A DNA stretch of 64,000 nt from Sporomusa sphaeroides DSM 2875 (GCF_001941975.2 NZ_CP146991.1:386001-450000), one strand, 5' to 3'; positions 7,552-15,146 are shown, counted from the stretch's first letter. Notes: generated by a model not told the origin, from the sequence alone. Made by a program: numbers and translations.

Positions 7552-8469
7552 ATGGGAGAATTTTTATACGGGCGTAAATACCGTGTGTTAGTTGCTAATA
7601 AAGAGAATACGGCTCTAGATGTGTCTAATTTACGTTGTACGTTTAACATTGAGAAGTCAGTATCACCAAACGCTAATATTGCTGAAGTAGTAATTTATAA
7701 TCTTTCAGCAGGTGCTGAAAAGGAGCTTATCAATGAAGGCTGCCGGCTAATTGTTGAAGCTGGTTATGATGCGAACTATGGAAAAATATTCGATGGTGAT
7801 ATCGTTCAAACGTTGCGAGAACGTGAGGATGGAGTTAATTACTGCTTAACTATAATAGCTTTGGACGGCGACGCTTATTTAAATCTTAGCTTTGTAAAAA
7901 TGACTTTTAATGCAGGTTTAACTCAACGGCAAATAATAGAGCAATTGGCAACAAAGGCCACAATACCTACTGAGATTGGCCGTATATCGCCGGAATTGTC
8001 GACTCAGAAGTTACCCCGTGGCAAAGTAGTTTTTGGGAGTCCTAAAAAATATCTAAATGAAATTGCACGAGGTAATGCCGCACGTTTTTGGGTAGACGAA
8101 GGTCTTGTACATATTGTCAAGGCAACCGATATTGCACCAGGCGAGGCATTAGTGCTAACACCGGAAACAGGGTTAATCGGTACGCCGCAGCAGACGGAGC
8201 ATGGAGTGCATATTACATGCTTACTTAATCCAGCGATTAGACTTAAGACAATGATCAAAATTGATAACTCCATTATTCACCAATTTAAAGTGGCTTATGG
8301 GCAGATGGAAACGCCGCTCGATAATGATGGACAGTATCAGGTGTATAGCTTGCAGCATGTAGGCGATACCCGGGGTGATGAATGGTTCACTAAAATTATA
8401 GGGATCAGCCGTTATGGGGCGAAAACTCTCCCCACAATGATGGAAAACAAGCAGCAAAACCCTAATTAG
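7552..8469 (+). CDS. Phage baseplate hub-like protein
   Basis: A 305-residue protein resembling the phage tail baseplate hub (Mu gp44 / late-control protein D type). It starts with beta-rich segments (YRVLVANKENTALDVSNLRCTF, NANIAEVVIYNLSAGAEKEL) and a VEAGYDANYGKIFDGDIVQ stretch typical of the N-terminal hub domain. It would sit at the tail tip under the tape-measure end. ATG 7552 is chosen because GGGAGG is 7 bp upstream. No other structural gene is present, so it is a remnant or a captured gene. The downstream ORF is broken. Confidence 0.65.
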   Translation: MGEFLYGRKYRVLVANKENTALDVSNLRCTFNIEKSVSPNANIAEVVIYNLSAGAEKELINEGCRLIVEAGYDANYGKIFDGDIVQTLREREDGVNYCLTIIALDGDAYLNLSFVKMTFNAGLTQRQIIEQLATKATIPTEIGRISPELSTQKLPRGKVVFGSPKKYLNEIARGNAARFWVDEGLVHIVKATDIAPGEALVLTPETGLIGTPQQTEHGVHITCLLNPAIRLKTMIKIDNSIIHQFKVAYGQMETPLDNDGQYQVYSLQHVGDTRGDEWFTKIIGISRYGAKTLPTMMENKQQNPN

Positions 8470-8514
8470 CCAGAAGAAAGCACCAAATTTGTTATGGAAA
8501 GAGGATGAAGATTT

Positions 8515-8676
8515 ATGGCTGAGGTAAGGTCCGCTACTACCACAGAAAAACGCTGAATAGATCCTGTGTTAATTAAGGATTTAAGCTTCACTGGTATTAT
8601 AAAAAAATGTAGTATGTATCCAATTGTGGATAGATTAGTGTTGACGAAAGCGCAGAGGAAAAGTCCGCACCCGTAG
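8515..8676 (+). pseudogene. Short broken ORF with in-frame TGA
   Basis: ATG 8515 opens MAEVRSATTTEKR, then TGA at 8554-8556, and the same frame continues with IDPVLIKDLSFTGIIKKC to a TAG at 8674-8676. A weak AGAGG site precedes it. The simplest reading is a nonsense-mutated or truncated phage gene downstream of the baseplate gene. The family is not recognised. Confidence 0.4.
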
Positions 8677-8719
8677 TGAAAAGTGGCAGTGAATATAGTA
8701 GGAAAGCGAGGTGAATTTC

Positions 8720-8908
8720 ATGCCAAATCAGATAACCATCAAACAAGCCGCTGAAATTATGGGCAAGTGTCAGCAATTTGTCCGAGTAGGGTTGCAGCGC
8801 GGTTTGTTGCCATTCGGTACTGCTGTTAAAGTCAAGACCCGATGGAATTACTATATTTCTCCTAAGCTGTTTTATGAATACGTGGGGCAGCCAAAAGAAC
8901 CTGATTAA
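8720..8908 (+). CDS. Small excisionase-like HTH protein, 62 aa
   Basis: A 62-residue HTH_17-like DNA-binding protein: ITIKQAAEIMGKCQQFVRVG is the helix-turn-helix, followed by LQRGLLPFGTAVKVKTRWNY as the wing. ATG 8720 has GAGGTG six bases upstream. Its last 28 bp (8882-8909) recur at 10204-10231 with one mismatch, showing that a second copy once existed there. A role in excision or transcription control is inferred from fold only. Confidence 0.65.
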   Translation: MPNQITIKQAAEIMGKCQQFVRVGLQRGLLPFGTAVKVKTRWNYYISPKLFYEYVGQPKEPD

Positions 8909-8909
8909 T
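8882..8909 (+). repeat. Direct repeat, 3' end of HTH gene (copy 1)
   Basis: 28 bp covering codons VGQPKEPD and the stop, matching 10204-10231 with one mismatch. It marks an old tandem duplication of a module made of an HTH gene and a downstream zinc-ribbon HTH gene. Confidence 0.75.
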
Positions 8910-9018
8910 CCCCTGGAAGTACAGGAACAGGCTAAAAAGTTGATTGGTTAAGCTGCACCGTAAAAGTAAAGCATTTTTCTGTTCATACTATCCCTAAGTA
9001 TTAAATAGGAGGGATAGT

Positions 9019-9345
9019 ATGACTTGTATTTGCGGCTATACATCAAAATTCTGCCCTGAATGCGGAAGGCCTTTAGTAAAACATATGCCCGAAGTTACGC
9101 AGGCTCCGGATATAATGCACAAAAATAGACACTCTTACATGAGCATCCGGGAGATTAACAATTTTGCTAAGGAGAATAATCTGCCGAAGCTCTTTAAAAG
9201 CTATTCTGCGCTATATAGCATGGTCCGGGGTGAAAAGATCCCCGTCTATAAGGCGGGGAACCGCTATCTAATCAGGATTGTTGATATCGAGAACTATATC
9301 GCTAAGGAGGCAGCTCCAATAGGCAAGATTAGGAGGATTGACTGA
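9019..9345 (+). CDS. Zinc-ribbon plus HTH_17 protein
   Basis: A 108-residue protein with an N-terminal four-cysteine zinc knuckle (C3, C5, and C13-x2-C16 in FCPECGRPL) and a C-terminal excisionase-like HTH at about 40-95 (MSIREINNFAKENNLPKLFK, then GEKIPVYKAGNRYLI). It likely binds DNA. A GGAGGGATAGT ribosome site precedes ATG 9019. The 10318 gene has the same architecture at low identity, so the two appear to be paralogues. Confidence 0.7.
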   Translation: MTCICGYTSKFCPECGRPLVKHMPEVTQAPDIMHKNRHSYMSIREINNFAKENNLPKLFKSYSALYSMVRGEKIPVYKAGNRYLIRIVDIENYIAKEAAPIGKIRRID

Positions 9346-9378
9346 GAAGGGATTTTTCATAGTCGATGTGGAGCAGTC

Positions 9379-9418
9379 ATCTACTTACTCGGCCGAATTT
9401 TTGGCTGAGTAAGTAGAT
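9379..9418. repeat. 16-bp inverted repeat
   Basis: ATCTACTTACTCGGCC (9379-9394) pairs with GGCTGAGTAAGTAGAT (9403-9418), one G-U pair, 8-base loop, between convergent genes. There is no T run on the plus strand. It may stabilise the 3' end of the zinc-ribbon gene mRNA. Confidence 0.6.
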
Positions 9419-9435
9419 AGGAGGAAAAAGAAAAA

Positions 9436-9456
9436 ATCCCGGCATTTTGCCGGGAT
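9436..9456 (-). terminator. Terminator of the coiled-coil gene
   Basis: ATCCCGGC/GCCGGGAT stem with a 5-base loop, followed on the minus strand by a run of six T. It starts two bases after the stop codon of the minus-strand gene. Confidence 0.8.
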
Positions 9457-9457
9457 A

Positions 9458-9790
9458 TTACTTAACTGCTCTGATATAACGGTTTAGCTCTGCTTCCTGC
9501 TGAAATAGACGGTTATTCAGTACGTCAAATTTTGAATCCAGCAGGGAAGTAGTTTCTTTTACGCTAGTGATTTCGCCGGTCAGCACATTCAGATTGTGGC
9601 CGAGGCTGTGAAGTTGGGCATTAACTTCTTCTGAATTATGCTTGAGAGCGTGAACAATCTGACTAATTTCGATTTGCTGGCGTTCGCTTGCCATATCGGA
9701 TTCTATCCGGTCAAGACGAGCATCCATTTTATCTAGGCGTTGGGTAATTTGTTTCTGGCCGTCGAGTATCTGATTTAATAACTCTTCCAT
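9458..9790 (-). CDS. Coiled-coil protein, 110 aa
   Basis: A 110-residue protein with heptad patterns throughout (MEELLNQILDGQKQITQRL, DKMDARLDRIESDMASERQQ, LDSKFDVLNNRLFQQEAEL), predicted to be almost entirely coiled coil. Small proteins of this type are common in Firmicute prophages and chromosomes with no assigned role. AAGGAAGG precedes the ATG and a terminator follows the stop. It is one of the few minus-strand genes of the element, so it may be an independently expressed cargo gene. Confidence 0.65.
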   Translation of the reverse strand: MEELLNQILDGQKQITQRLDKMDARLDRIESDMASERQQIEISQIVHALKHNSEEVNAQLHSLGHNLNVLTGEITSVKETTSLLDSKFDVLNNRLFQQEAELNRYIRAVK

Positions 9791-10203
9791 ACTGACACCT
9801 TCCTTTAAGGCTATTATATCCCGTCATGGGCGGGACAGACAAGCAGGAATATTATTTGGAAGCAGATATTATTTCGGTAGTGCCCGGCTAATGGTTGGGG
9901 CGGCACTTATACCCACAATGGAGAACTTTTTAGCTAAGGCGTTACAGGCGATAGATAAAAAGGCTAACGAGCCCAGCCAAATCAAGGATTCAGGCGTTAC
10001 AGGCTTTACATTACCTATAAACTATAAAATATATAGGTATATACGGGTAGGGGGTAGCAGTAGGGGGTATATGCGCTATAGACTGCTATACAGTATAAAA
10101 GTTGCCGGATTTTTAACGCCTTAACGCCTAACCCTTGAAATTAAAGGGTTCATCAGTTTTTTTTTTGCTATCGCCTATCTAACACCTGTGGAAAGGGTGA
10201 GCG
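9791..10203. other. Gene-poor stretch resembling the 3' flank of the replication gene
   Basis: It holds an ORF-like stretch 9891-10124 (77 codons) that I do not trust. The AT-rich words GGTATATA and GGGGGTA at 10026-10081 and the shared CCTGTGGAAA (6073 and 10190 regions) recall the flank of the primase gene at 5860-6090. This may be the trace of a second, deleted primase copy. Confidence 0.3.
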
Positions 10204-10231
10204 GTGGGGCAGCCAAAAGAATCTGATTAAT
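10204..10231 (+). repeat. Direct repeat, 3' end of HTH gene (copy 2, scar)
   Basis: Same 28 bp as 8882-8909 with one mismatch (C to T), here without the body of the gene. It again precedes a zinc-ribbon HTH gene. Confidence 0.75.
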
Positions 10232-10317
10232 ACTAGCTTAGGCACCCAATGTAGGACAGTTGTAATTGATGTGCATTATTCCGCACTAACTTTATGTGAA
10301 AGACCGGTGACTTTATG

Positions 10318-10590
10318 ATGAAATGTACAAACTGCAAAACAGAGCTTTCAACCACAGCCAGATTCTGTTCAGAATGCGGTATACCAGTGCCTAAACCAGA
10401 AACTGAACCATCTAAAGATGAGATATTAACAGTCTACGAGGCTGCCAAGTTTCTAAAAATATCGCGTTGGAAAATTTATGATATGGTTCGTAAAAAGCAA
10501 ATCCCATTTAAAGCAGTTGGAATTCAAAAACGGTTTGTAAAGAGTCAATTAATTGAGTGGCTCCAGGGTAAAGCGGTTCGGCTCGATTGA
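10318..10590 (+). CDS. Zinc-ribbon plus excisionase-like HTH protein
   Basis: A 90-residue protein with a classic double CxxC zinc ribbon (CTNC and CSEC) in the first 25 residues and an HTH_17 domain at about 38-85: LTVYEAAKFLKISRWKIYDM, then VRKKQIPFKAVGIQKRFVKS. Such domains bind DNA as excisionases or regulators. Two ATG codons are adjacent (10315, 10318) and the ribosome site is weak. It shares its architecture with the 9019 gene. Confidence 0.7.
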   Translation: MKCTNCKTELSTTARFCSECGIPVPKPETEPSKDEILTVYEAAKFLKISRWKIYDMVRKKQIPFKAVGIQKRFVKSQLIEWLQGKAVRLD

Positions 10591-10664
10591 GCCGTACTTG
10601 ATGGCGAAGAGCAAACCAGCAGTAAAGCAGCATTGCTCCAGTGGAAGGAAGGAGGTGAAAGACA

Positions 10665-10853
10665 TTGATTAAGATTCGAATATCCCGTGCCGATCTCATG
10701 GCCGGTAATTATGACGCATCCGAGGTAATCGAAAACTATCCAGACCCGAAAGACCACCCGAACCCACTTAAAGCAATCGCTGGATTTATAGCAGATGACA
10801 TATTGAAAGATAACCAGGCTCGGCAAGAATTGGGTTTAGAGCCATTAGATTAG
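10665..10853 (+). CDS. Small hypothetical protein, 62 aa
   Basis: A 62-residue acidic protein (ISRADLMAGNYDASEVIENY, then ADDILKDNQARQELGLEPLD) starting with TTG 10665 after an excellent AAGGAGGTG site. No domain is recognised. A hairpin terminator lies 24 bp after the stop. It is the last plus-strand gene before the repressor switch. Confidence 0.55.
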   Translation: MIKIRISRADLMAGNYDASEVIENYPDPKDHPNPLKAIAGFIADDILKDNQARQELGLEPLD

Positions 10854-11004
10854 GATGGCATGGTGTGAAGAAGGTAAAAACCCGGCCATAACAGCCGGGT
10901 TTAACTATTTTTGAATACATTCTTTCTTCGAAATACTTTCGGGGTAGCCCGCTGGCAGTAACTATATACCCTCTGGCTTTTAGCTCATTGTTGAGGTCTC
11001 TCAT
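10786..11004 (-). CDS. Possible small protein downstream of repressor
   Basis: The first 37 residues (MRDLNNELKARGYIVTASGL, then PRKYFEERMYSKIVKPG) look protein-like. The later part runs through a terminator hairpin and antisense to the 10665 gene, so the ORF is probably truncated or decayed. There is no clear ribosome site; it starts 30 bp after the repressor stop and could be translated by coupling. Family not recognised. Confidence 0.3.
   Translation of the reverse strand: MRDLNNELKARGYIVTASGLPRKYFEERMYSKIVKPGCYGRVFTFFTPCHPNLMALNPILAEPGYLSICHLL
10878..10902 (+). terminator. Hairpin terminator
   Basis: AAACCCGGC (10878-10886) pairs with GCCGGGTTT (10894-10902), 7-base loop, ending in a short T run. 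The A-rich left side would also let it act on the minus strand. Confidence 0.7.
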
Positions 11005-11033
11005 GACTATATAAGCGTGCAGGGGTCTCTAAA

Positions 11034-11261
11034 CTACTTTAAAAAATCATCTTCTTCGGGTATGTATTCAATGAGATCAGATAATTTGCATTTAAAAGTA
11101 TCACAGAGTTTAAACAGGGTCTCGAGTTTCGTAGTTTCTATATCACTCTCCCGATATAATTTGTTGATAGAGTTACGGCTGACATTAGAACGTTTCATAA
11201 GATCAGAAATATCATCAATCCTGTTATCGGCCATTAACCGCCGTATATTACAAGTAATCAT
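11034..11261 (-). CDS. Cro/CI-type repressor
   Basis: A 75-residue single-domain XRE-family HTH protein: NIRRLMADNRIDDISDLMKR, then SNVSRNSINKLYRES and a LETLFKLCDTFKCKLSDLIEY end typical of the HTH_26 subgroup. It is divergent from the gene at 11430, and three copies of a 13-bp motif lie between them, so it probably represses both promoters and maintains the integrated state. GGGAGG lies nine bases before the ATG. It lacks a protease-sensitive C-terminal domain, so induction would need an antirepressor or proteolysis. Confidence 0.85.
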   Translation of the reverse strand: MITCNIRRLMADNRIDDISDLMKRSNVSRNSINKLYRESDIETTKLETLFKLCDTFKCKLSDLIEYIPEEDDFLK

Positions 11262-11297
11262 AATTATTCGCCTCCCTTTATATAGTTATTATTGTAT

Positions 11298-11405
11298 CTT
11301 GCAGGGTTAAAAATTGCAATTTTATTTACAGTATTTATCTTTATAAAGTTAATAAGAGTATTGAAATTAACCCCGCAAGGTGATATGATAACCTTGTAGA
11401 GTTAA
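11298..11405. promoter_or_regulatory. Three repressor operators
   Basis: The 13-mer CTTGCAGGGTTAA occurs at 11298-11310, inverted with one change at 11367-11379 (TTAACCCCGCAAG), and again at 11393-11405 (CTTGTAGAGTTAA). Their position between divergent genes is that of lambda-type operators. The repressor gene start is 37 bp from the first site and the 11430 gene 25 bp from the last. Confidence 0.7.
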
Positions 11406-11429
11406 TTTGTGCAAATGGGGGGATTCGCA

Positions 11430-11765
11430 GTGAAAAAAATTGACCAGCTAAGAGGCCTGTTTGGCCGAGAGTTAACCAGCGATGAACTAATGATTTTATC
11501 TAGAGTTTTTGGGAGAAGTACGGATAGCATAGTCAAAGAGGAAGCAGTACCTATACCACATGTTCAAGCCTTTAATAATTTGCCGGTGGCGAGTATGTTT
11601 TCCGGTAAGCGAATAGTGGCCACAGATATGGAAAACAGTTGGCAGGGTTTTGTTACTGCTCGGCAGGAATTGCTAGAAGATCAACAGGCCACAATCACCT
11701 ATCTGCATTATAATAAGGGGTTTGCTGATGGTCTGCGCTTGGCCGTGCTTTTAGGGCAACTATAA
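11430..11765 (+). CDS. Hypothetical early protein of the element
   Basis: A 111-residue protein, first gene of the rightward operon controlled by the operators. It begins MKKIDQLRGLFGRELTSDEL. The N-terminal 35 residues may be helical; there is no recognised domain. GTG 11430 follows GGGGGGATT; an upstream in-frame start at 11409 is less likely. The stop overlaps the next start (TAATG). Confidence 0.55.
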   Translation: MKKIDQLRGLFGRELTSDELMILSRVFGRSTDSIVKEEAVPIPHVQAFNNLPVASMFSGKRIVATDMENSWQGFVTARQELLEDQQATITYLHYNKGFADGLRLAVLLGQL

Positions 11766-11965
11766 TGACAGACTTTGAGCGTGACCGCCTTAACAGGTAT
11801 ATCCAGGACGCTGAAAAATGGCTGCTGGTGATCGCTGAAGGCTTGCGGTACCCAGAAACGCCGGCACAGGCGGCAGCCGCTAGCATGACCAGGGCAGCCA
11901 TAGAGCTGGTGGCCGGGGTTAGGCAACAGATGATAATTGATTCTAACAACAAGGGGGTTTGCTAA
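11765..11965 (+). CDS. Small hypothetical protein, 66 aa
   Basis: A 66-residue mainly helical protein (MTDFERDRLNRYIQDAEKWL, then AQAAAASMTRAAIELVAGVR). Start and stop overlap its neighbours by one base each, which argues for a real, translationally coupled operon leading to the integrase. Function unknown. Confidence 0.55.
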   Translation: MTDFERDRLNRYIQDAEKWLLVIAEGLRYPETPAQAAAASMTRAAIELVAGVRQQMIIDSNNKGVC

Positions 11966-12300
11966 TGAACCGCATTCATAAACAAATTGCAATCAGCCAC
12001 GATTGTGGACATGACTTTATCAGCCTTAAGTATAACATGCCCACACTTACACCTAATGAGCGGTACAGGGTGCTGAAAAAGTTATCAGAACGAATTGCCA
12101 CAGTGAGTAGTGATCAGCTACTTGACTCTATGCCCACACTGGATATTGTTAAGGCGCTAAGTAAGCGGTATGGTGTTATATGTAATACTGCTGAATCTGA
12201 CAATATAGCAGTGGCAACAATCCTCGTAGTGAGCCAGGAAGATCAAGAAGCACTTATGAAATTTTGCTCTGAGCGGTTCAGAGAGCAGGCGGCGGGGTAA
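11965..12300 (+). CDS. Hypothetical protein, 111 aa
   Basis: A 111-residue protein (MNRIHKQIAISHDCGHDFIS, then LTPNERYRVLKKLSERIATV) with no recognised domain. ATG 11965 overlaps the preceding stop and has AAGGGGG upstream. It is the last gene before the integrase, a position where excision or immunity functions are common, but no function can be assigned. Confidence 0.5.
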   Translation: MNRIHKQIAISHDCGHDFISLKYNMPTLTPNERYRVLKKLSERIATVSSDQLLDSMPTLDIVKALSKRYGVICNTAESDNIAVATILVVSQEDQEALMKFCSERFREQAAG

Positions 12301-12339
12301 TCCCGCCCTTAAACTAAAATGGATTGTGAGGTGTAGTCG

Positions 12340-13485
12340 ATGGCAAAGGAGCGCAGGGAAAACGGCGCAGGCACTAAACCCAAGCAGCTCGCCAACGGCA
12401 AGTGGTGGAAAAAGATCAGTTATACAGATAACTATGGTAATAAGGGCAGAAAAAATATTTATGGCAATTCAGAAGCGGAATGCAAGGCGAATGAAAAAAC
12501 CTTTTTAAAAGATATTGCAGACGGTATTAAGGCAACGACAGATATAAAGACGCTAGGCCAGTGGCTCACTAAATGGCTGGTCGTATACAAGAAGCCGCCT
12601 ATATCAGAAATTACAACCTATGCAGCGTATGAACACCAGATTAATCAGCATATTATTCCTGAGCTTGGTAATACCCAGCTTAAGAAACTCCAAAGAGTAC
12701 ACATACAGGAGTTTTTTAATAAAAAGGGTGAAAAGCTATCGCCAAGTACGCTCAAATTAATAAAAGCCGTGTTAAATGATGCATTAAACATGGCCATGGT
12801 TGACGGTTATATAACCAAAAACCCTTTGGTCAAAATAGCGCTACCGGCGGCGGCAGCAAAAAAGATTAAGCCTTTGGTTAAAGATGAAATTGTTAAGCTA
12901 TTAAAAGCTGCTGAAGGTAGTCCCTTTTATACGATAATTTATTTAGCTATTCATACCGGGGCAAGAAAAGGAGAATTGGCAGCGCTTAAATGGGACAATG
13001 TGGATTTTAAGTCTAAAAGGATTCATATTCAGCATAGTGTTAAGCATGACCGGGCAAATAGAAAGTATATCATAGGGAGTACGAAAACTGACTGCTCCAG
13101 GTTTATTCCCATACATGACACTGTCATTGCGGAGTTAAAGAGGCATAAAGCCAAGCAGGCAGCCGCGCAATTAGAATTAGGGGACGTATACGAGAAGAAT
13201 AATCTGGTGTTTGCTAAGCCAGCAGGGGAAATTTTATCATTAACAGTTCTGGCTTCAAAATTTAATGATATTGTTAAGGAGTCGGGAATTGAGCGCCGGA
13301 CATTTCATGATCTGAGGCATACTTTTGCCAGTATATGCATATCCCGGAAAGAGAACATAAAAGCACTGGCTGAATACCTCGGCCATTCGGATGTAGGCAT
13401 TACATATAACACATATGGCCACTTGATGCCCGGAGATAAAGAGAACATTGCCAATGCAATAACGGCTTATTTAGCAGGCGAATAG
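12340..13485 (+). CDS. int: Tyrosine site-specific integrase
   Basis: A 381-residue phage/Tn916-type tyrosine recombinase. An N-terminal arm-binding region (about 1-60, KQLANGKWWKKISYTDNYGN) precedes a SAM-like core-binding domain (about 65-170) and the catalytic domain, which shows the R-K-H-R-H-Y set: R in HTGARKGELAALKW, HDLRHT, LGHSDVGITYNTYGH with the nucleophilic Y. It integrates and, with an excisionase, excises the element. It lies 22 bp from attR. Confidence 0.95.
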   Translation: MAKERRENGAGTKPKQLANGKWWKKISYTDNYGNKGRKNIYGNSEAECKANEKTFLKDIADGIKATTDIKTLGQWLTKWLVVYKKPPISEITTYAAYEHQINQHIIPELGNTQLKKLQRVHIQEFFNKKGEKLSPSTLKLIKAVLNDALNMAMVDGYITKNPLVKIALPAAAAKKIKPLVKDEIVKLLKAAEGSPFYTIIYLAIHTGARKGELAALKWDNVDFKSKRIHIQHSVKHDRANRKYIIGSTKTDCSRFIPIHDTVIAELKRHKAKQAAAQLELGDVYEKNNLVFAKPAGEILSLTVLASKFNDIVKESGIERRTFHDLRHTFASICISRKENIKALAEYLGHSDVGITYNTYGHLMPGDKENIANAITAYLAGE

Positions 13486-13496
13486 CCTGCTTTTTT
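13474..13496 (+). terminator. Terminator after integrase
   Basis: GCAGGC (13474-13479) pairs with GCCTGC (13485-13490), overlapping the stop codon, followed by six T. Confidence 0.85.
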
Positions 13497-13506
13497 CATG
13501 TATTTA

Positions 13507-13528
13507 CTGGACAGTTTTTTGGACAGTT
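13507..13528 (+). repeat. attR, right end of integrated element
   Basis: Exact 22-bp copy of attL (2303-2324). The flanking bases differ on both sides, which fixes the repeat limits. Confidence 0.9.
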
Positions 13529-13617
13529 GACAGTATTTACAGTTATTTAACATTGAGCGGAAAGGCGTACGGTAGTAGTAATATTAGGCATTGTTGGGCA
13601 TAGATAATCATGAAAAT

Positions 13618-13672
13618 TTAACAAAAAAATAACAAGATATTAACATTCGCGCTGCTGCTTTTATGTTATAGT
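13618..13672 (+). promoter_or_regulatory. Pho box and -10 of pstB-phoU
   Basis: TTAACA (13618), ATAACA (13629), TTAACA (13640) at exact 11-bp period, then TATAGT at 13667-13672, which begins 22 bp after the last base of the box. This is the PhoP-activated promoter layout known from Bacillus (TTAACA repeats replacing the -35). About 85 bp here resemble the orphan box region at 2140-2223. Confidence 0.85.
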
Positions 13673-13706
13673 GCATATGAGAAACTACAGGAGGCTAGAC
13701 TGGCTT

Positions 13707-14462
13707 ATGACATATAAAATCCAGGTGAATAAACTCAAGCTATACTATGGAGAGGTCCTGGCCCTTAAAAAAATTTCTATTGCTATTGCAAAAAACAGTG
13801 TGCTGGCTCTTATCGGCCCGTCAGGCTGCGGCAAATCCACTTTTCTCAAAACTCTCAACCGGATGAATGATTTGATTGAGGGTGTGAAAATCGAGGGCGA
13901 AGTACTGCTTGACGGCGAGAATATATATCATCCCAAAGTGGATACCGTTATGCTGAGAAAACGGGTCGGGATGGTGTTTCAGCGTCCCAATCCGTTTCCT
14001 ATGTCTATTTACGATAATATTGCCTATGGCCCGCGCATTCACGGACAAACCAGCCGGACTGTGCTTGATGAGATTGTGGAAAAGAGCCTTACAGGTTCGG
14101 CGCTATGGGACGAAGTCAAAGACCGTCTGCATACATCGGCTATGGGTTTGTCCGGCGGTCAGCAGCAACGGCTGTGCATTGCCAGGTTACTGGCCGTAGA
14201 ACCGGAAGTACTGTTGATGGACGAGCCCTGTTCGGCGCTTGACCCCATTTCCACCATGAAGATCGAAGAATTGGTTACTGCGCTTAAAACAAGCTATACC
14301 ATTGTTATGGTTACCCACAATATGCAGCAGGCAGCCCGGGTCTCTGATTATACCGGTTTTTTCCTGAATGGTGATTTGGTGGAATATGATCGAACCGATA
14401 CCATCTTTACCCGTCCGCAGGATAAGCGAACCGAAGATTATATTACCGGGCGCTTTGGCTAA
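13707..14462 (+). CDS. pstB: Phosphate ABC transporter ATP-binding protein PstB
   Basis: A 251-residue ABC ATPase that powers high-affinity phosphate import through PstCA. Walker [10 protein letters not shown] at 37-45, Q-loop [14 protein letters not shown], signature LSGGQQQRL, Walker [15 protein letters not shown]-loop VTHNMQQA. The NPFPMSI and DEVKDRL segments are PstB hallmarks. Start ATG 13707 is set by AGGAGG 12 bp upstream and by the promoter at 13672; ATG 13677 is too close. It forms an operon with phoU and is unusual in lying away from pstSCA. Confidence 0.95.
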   Translation: MTYKIQVNKLKLYYGEVLALKKISIAIAKNSVLALIGPSGCGKSTFLKTLNRMNDLIEGVKIEGEVLLDGENIYHPKVDTVMLRKRVGMVFQRPNPFPMSIYDNIAYGPRIHGQTSRTVLDEIVEKSLTGSALWDEVKDRLHTSAMGLSGGQQQRLCIARLLAVEPEVLLMDEPCSALDPISTMKIEELVTALKTSYTIVMVTHNMQQAARVSDYTGFFLNGDLVEYDRTDTIFTRPQDKRTEDYITGRFG

Positions 14463-14476
14463 GGAGGAAGAACAAT

Positions 14477-15133
14477 ATGACAATAAGGCATAATTATGAT
14501 CAGGAACTGGAACAGCTGCGCCAGAGCCTGTTAACTATGGGCATGGCGGTTGCGAGGGCTATTGATGATGCAGTGAATTCGCTGGCCCGGCAGGATGCTG
14601 AATTGGCTGGACGGGTTATGGATTATGATGACGAAATTGACCAAATGGAAATAGACATTGAAGACAAATGCATGGTCTTAATTGCCAGACAGCAGCCTAT
14701 TGCCCGTGATCTCAGGATTATCGGCACAGGACTTAAAATCACCACCGATTTGGAGCGTATGGGCGATCACGCCTATGATATTGCTAAAATAGCTCTGGAT
14801 ATGGCTAACCAGCCGTTGATCAAGCCGCTGGTGGATATTCCCCGCATGGCGCAGATGTCGCAAAAAATGCTGAAAGATGCGCTGGATGCGTATATAACCT
14901 TGGACATTACCCTGGCAGAGCAAGTGTGCTTGAACGATGATGAGGTTGATAACATCTACCATCAGGTATTCAGGGAACTGTTGACCTATATGATGGAAGA
15001 TCCCAAGACCATTACCCAGGCCACTCAGCTTATTTTTGTCGCCAGATACCTGGAGCGGGTGGCCGACCACGCCACCAATATTGCCGAGTGGACCATCTAT
15101 CTGGTAACAGGCCAGCGCCGGAGAAAAAAATAG
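14477..15133 (+). CDS. phoU: Phosphate signalling protein PhoU
   Basis: A 218-residue PhoU with two three-helix repeats. Conserved metal-site motifs are visible in each: DYDDEIDQMEIDIEDKC with LERMGDHAYDIAKI, and NDDEVDNIYHQVFREL with LERVADHATNIAEW. It links Pst transport to the PhoR kinase, keeping the regulon off when phosphate is ample. It starts 14 bp after pstB with AAGGAGG upstream. A strong terminator follows. Confidence 0.96.
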   Translation: MTIRHNYDQELEQLRQSLLTMGMAVARAIDDAVNSLARQDAELAGRVMDYDDEIDQMEIDIEDKCMVLIARQQPIARDLRIIGTGLKITTDLERMGDHAYDIAKIALDMANQPLIKPLVDIPRMAQMSQKMLKDALDAYITLDITLAEQVCLNDDEVDNIYHQVFRELLTYMMEDPKTITQATQLIFVARYLERVADHATNIAEWTIYLVTGQRRRKK

Positions 15134-15146
15134 GTTTATAAACAGC

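Larger units (their letters stand above)
2303..13528 (+). mobile_element. Integrated 11.2-kb phage-derived or satellite-like element
   Basis: Bounded by a 22-bp direct repeat with a tyrosine integrase next to the right end, as expected for site-specific integration. Cargo: MerR-like HTH, prim-pol/VapE replication protein, phage-type repressor with operators, several small HTH proteins and a single phage baseplate gene. There are no terminase, capsid, portal or conjugation genes. The DNA is AT-richer than the flanks and has long stretches without genes. Integrase, divergent repressor switch and primase-helicase recall phage-inducible islands; a decayed prophage is the alternative. Confidence 0.85.

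Noticed and set aside
8554..8556. In-frame TGA as selenocysteine codon
   Set aside because: No recognised SECIS hairpin and no selenoprotein family match; nonsense mutation in decayed phage DNA is simpler.
9891..10124. 77-codon ORF in the mobile element
   Set aside because: No ribosome site, runs through low-complexity GGTATA repeats, and resembles a degraded primase flank. Kept only as a region note.
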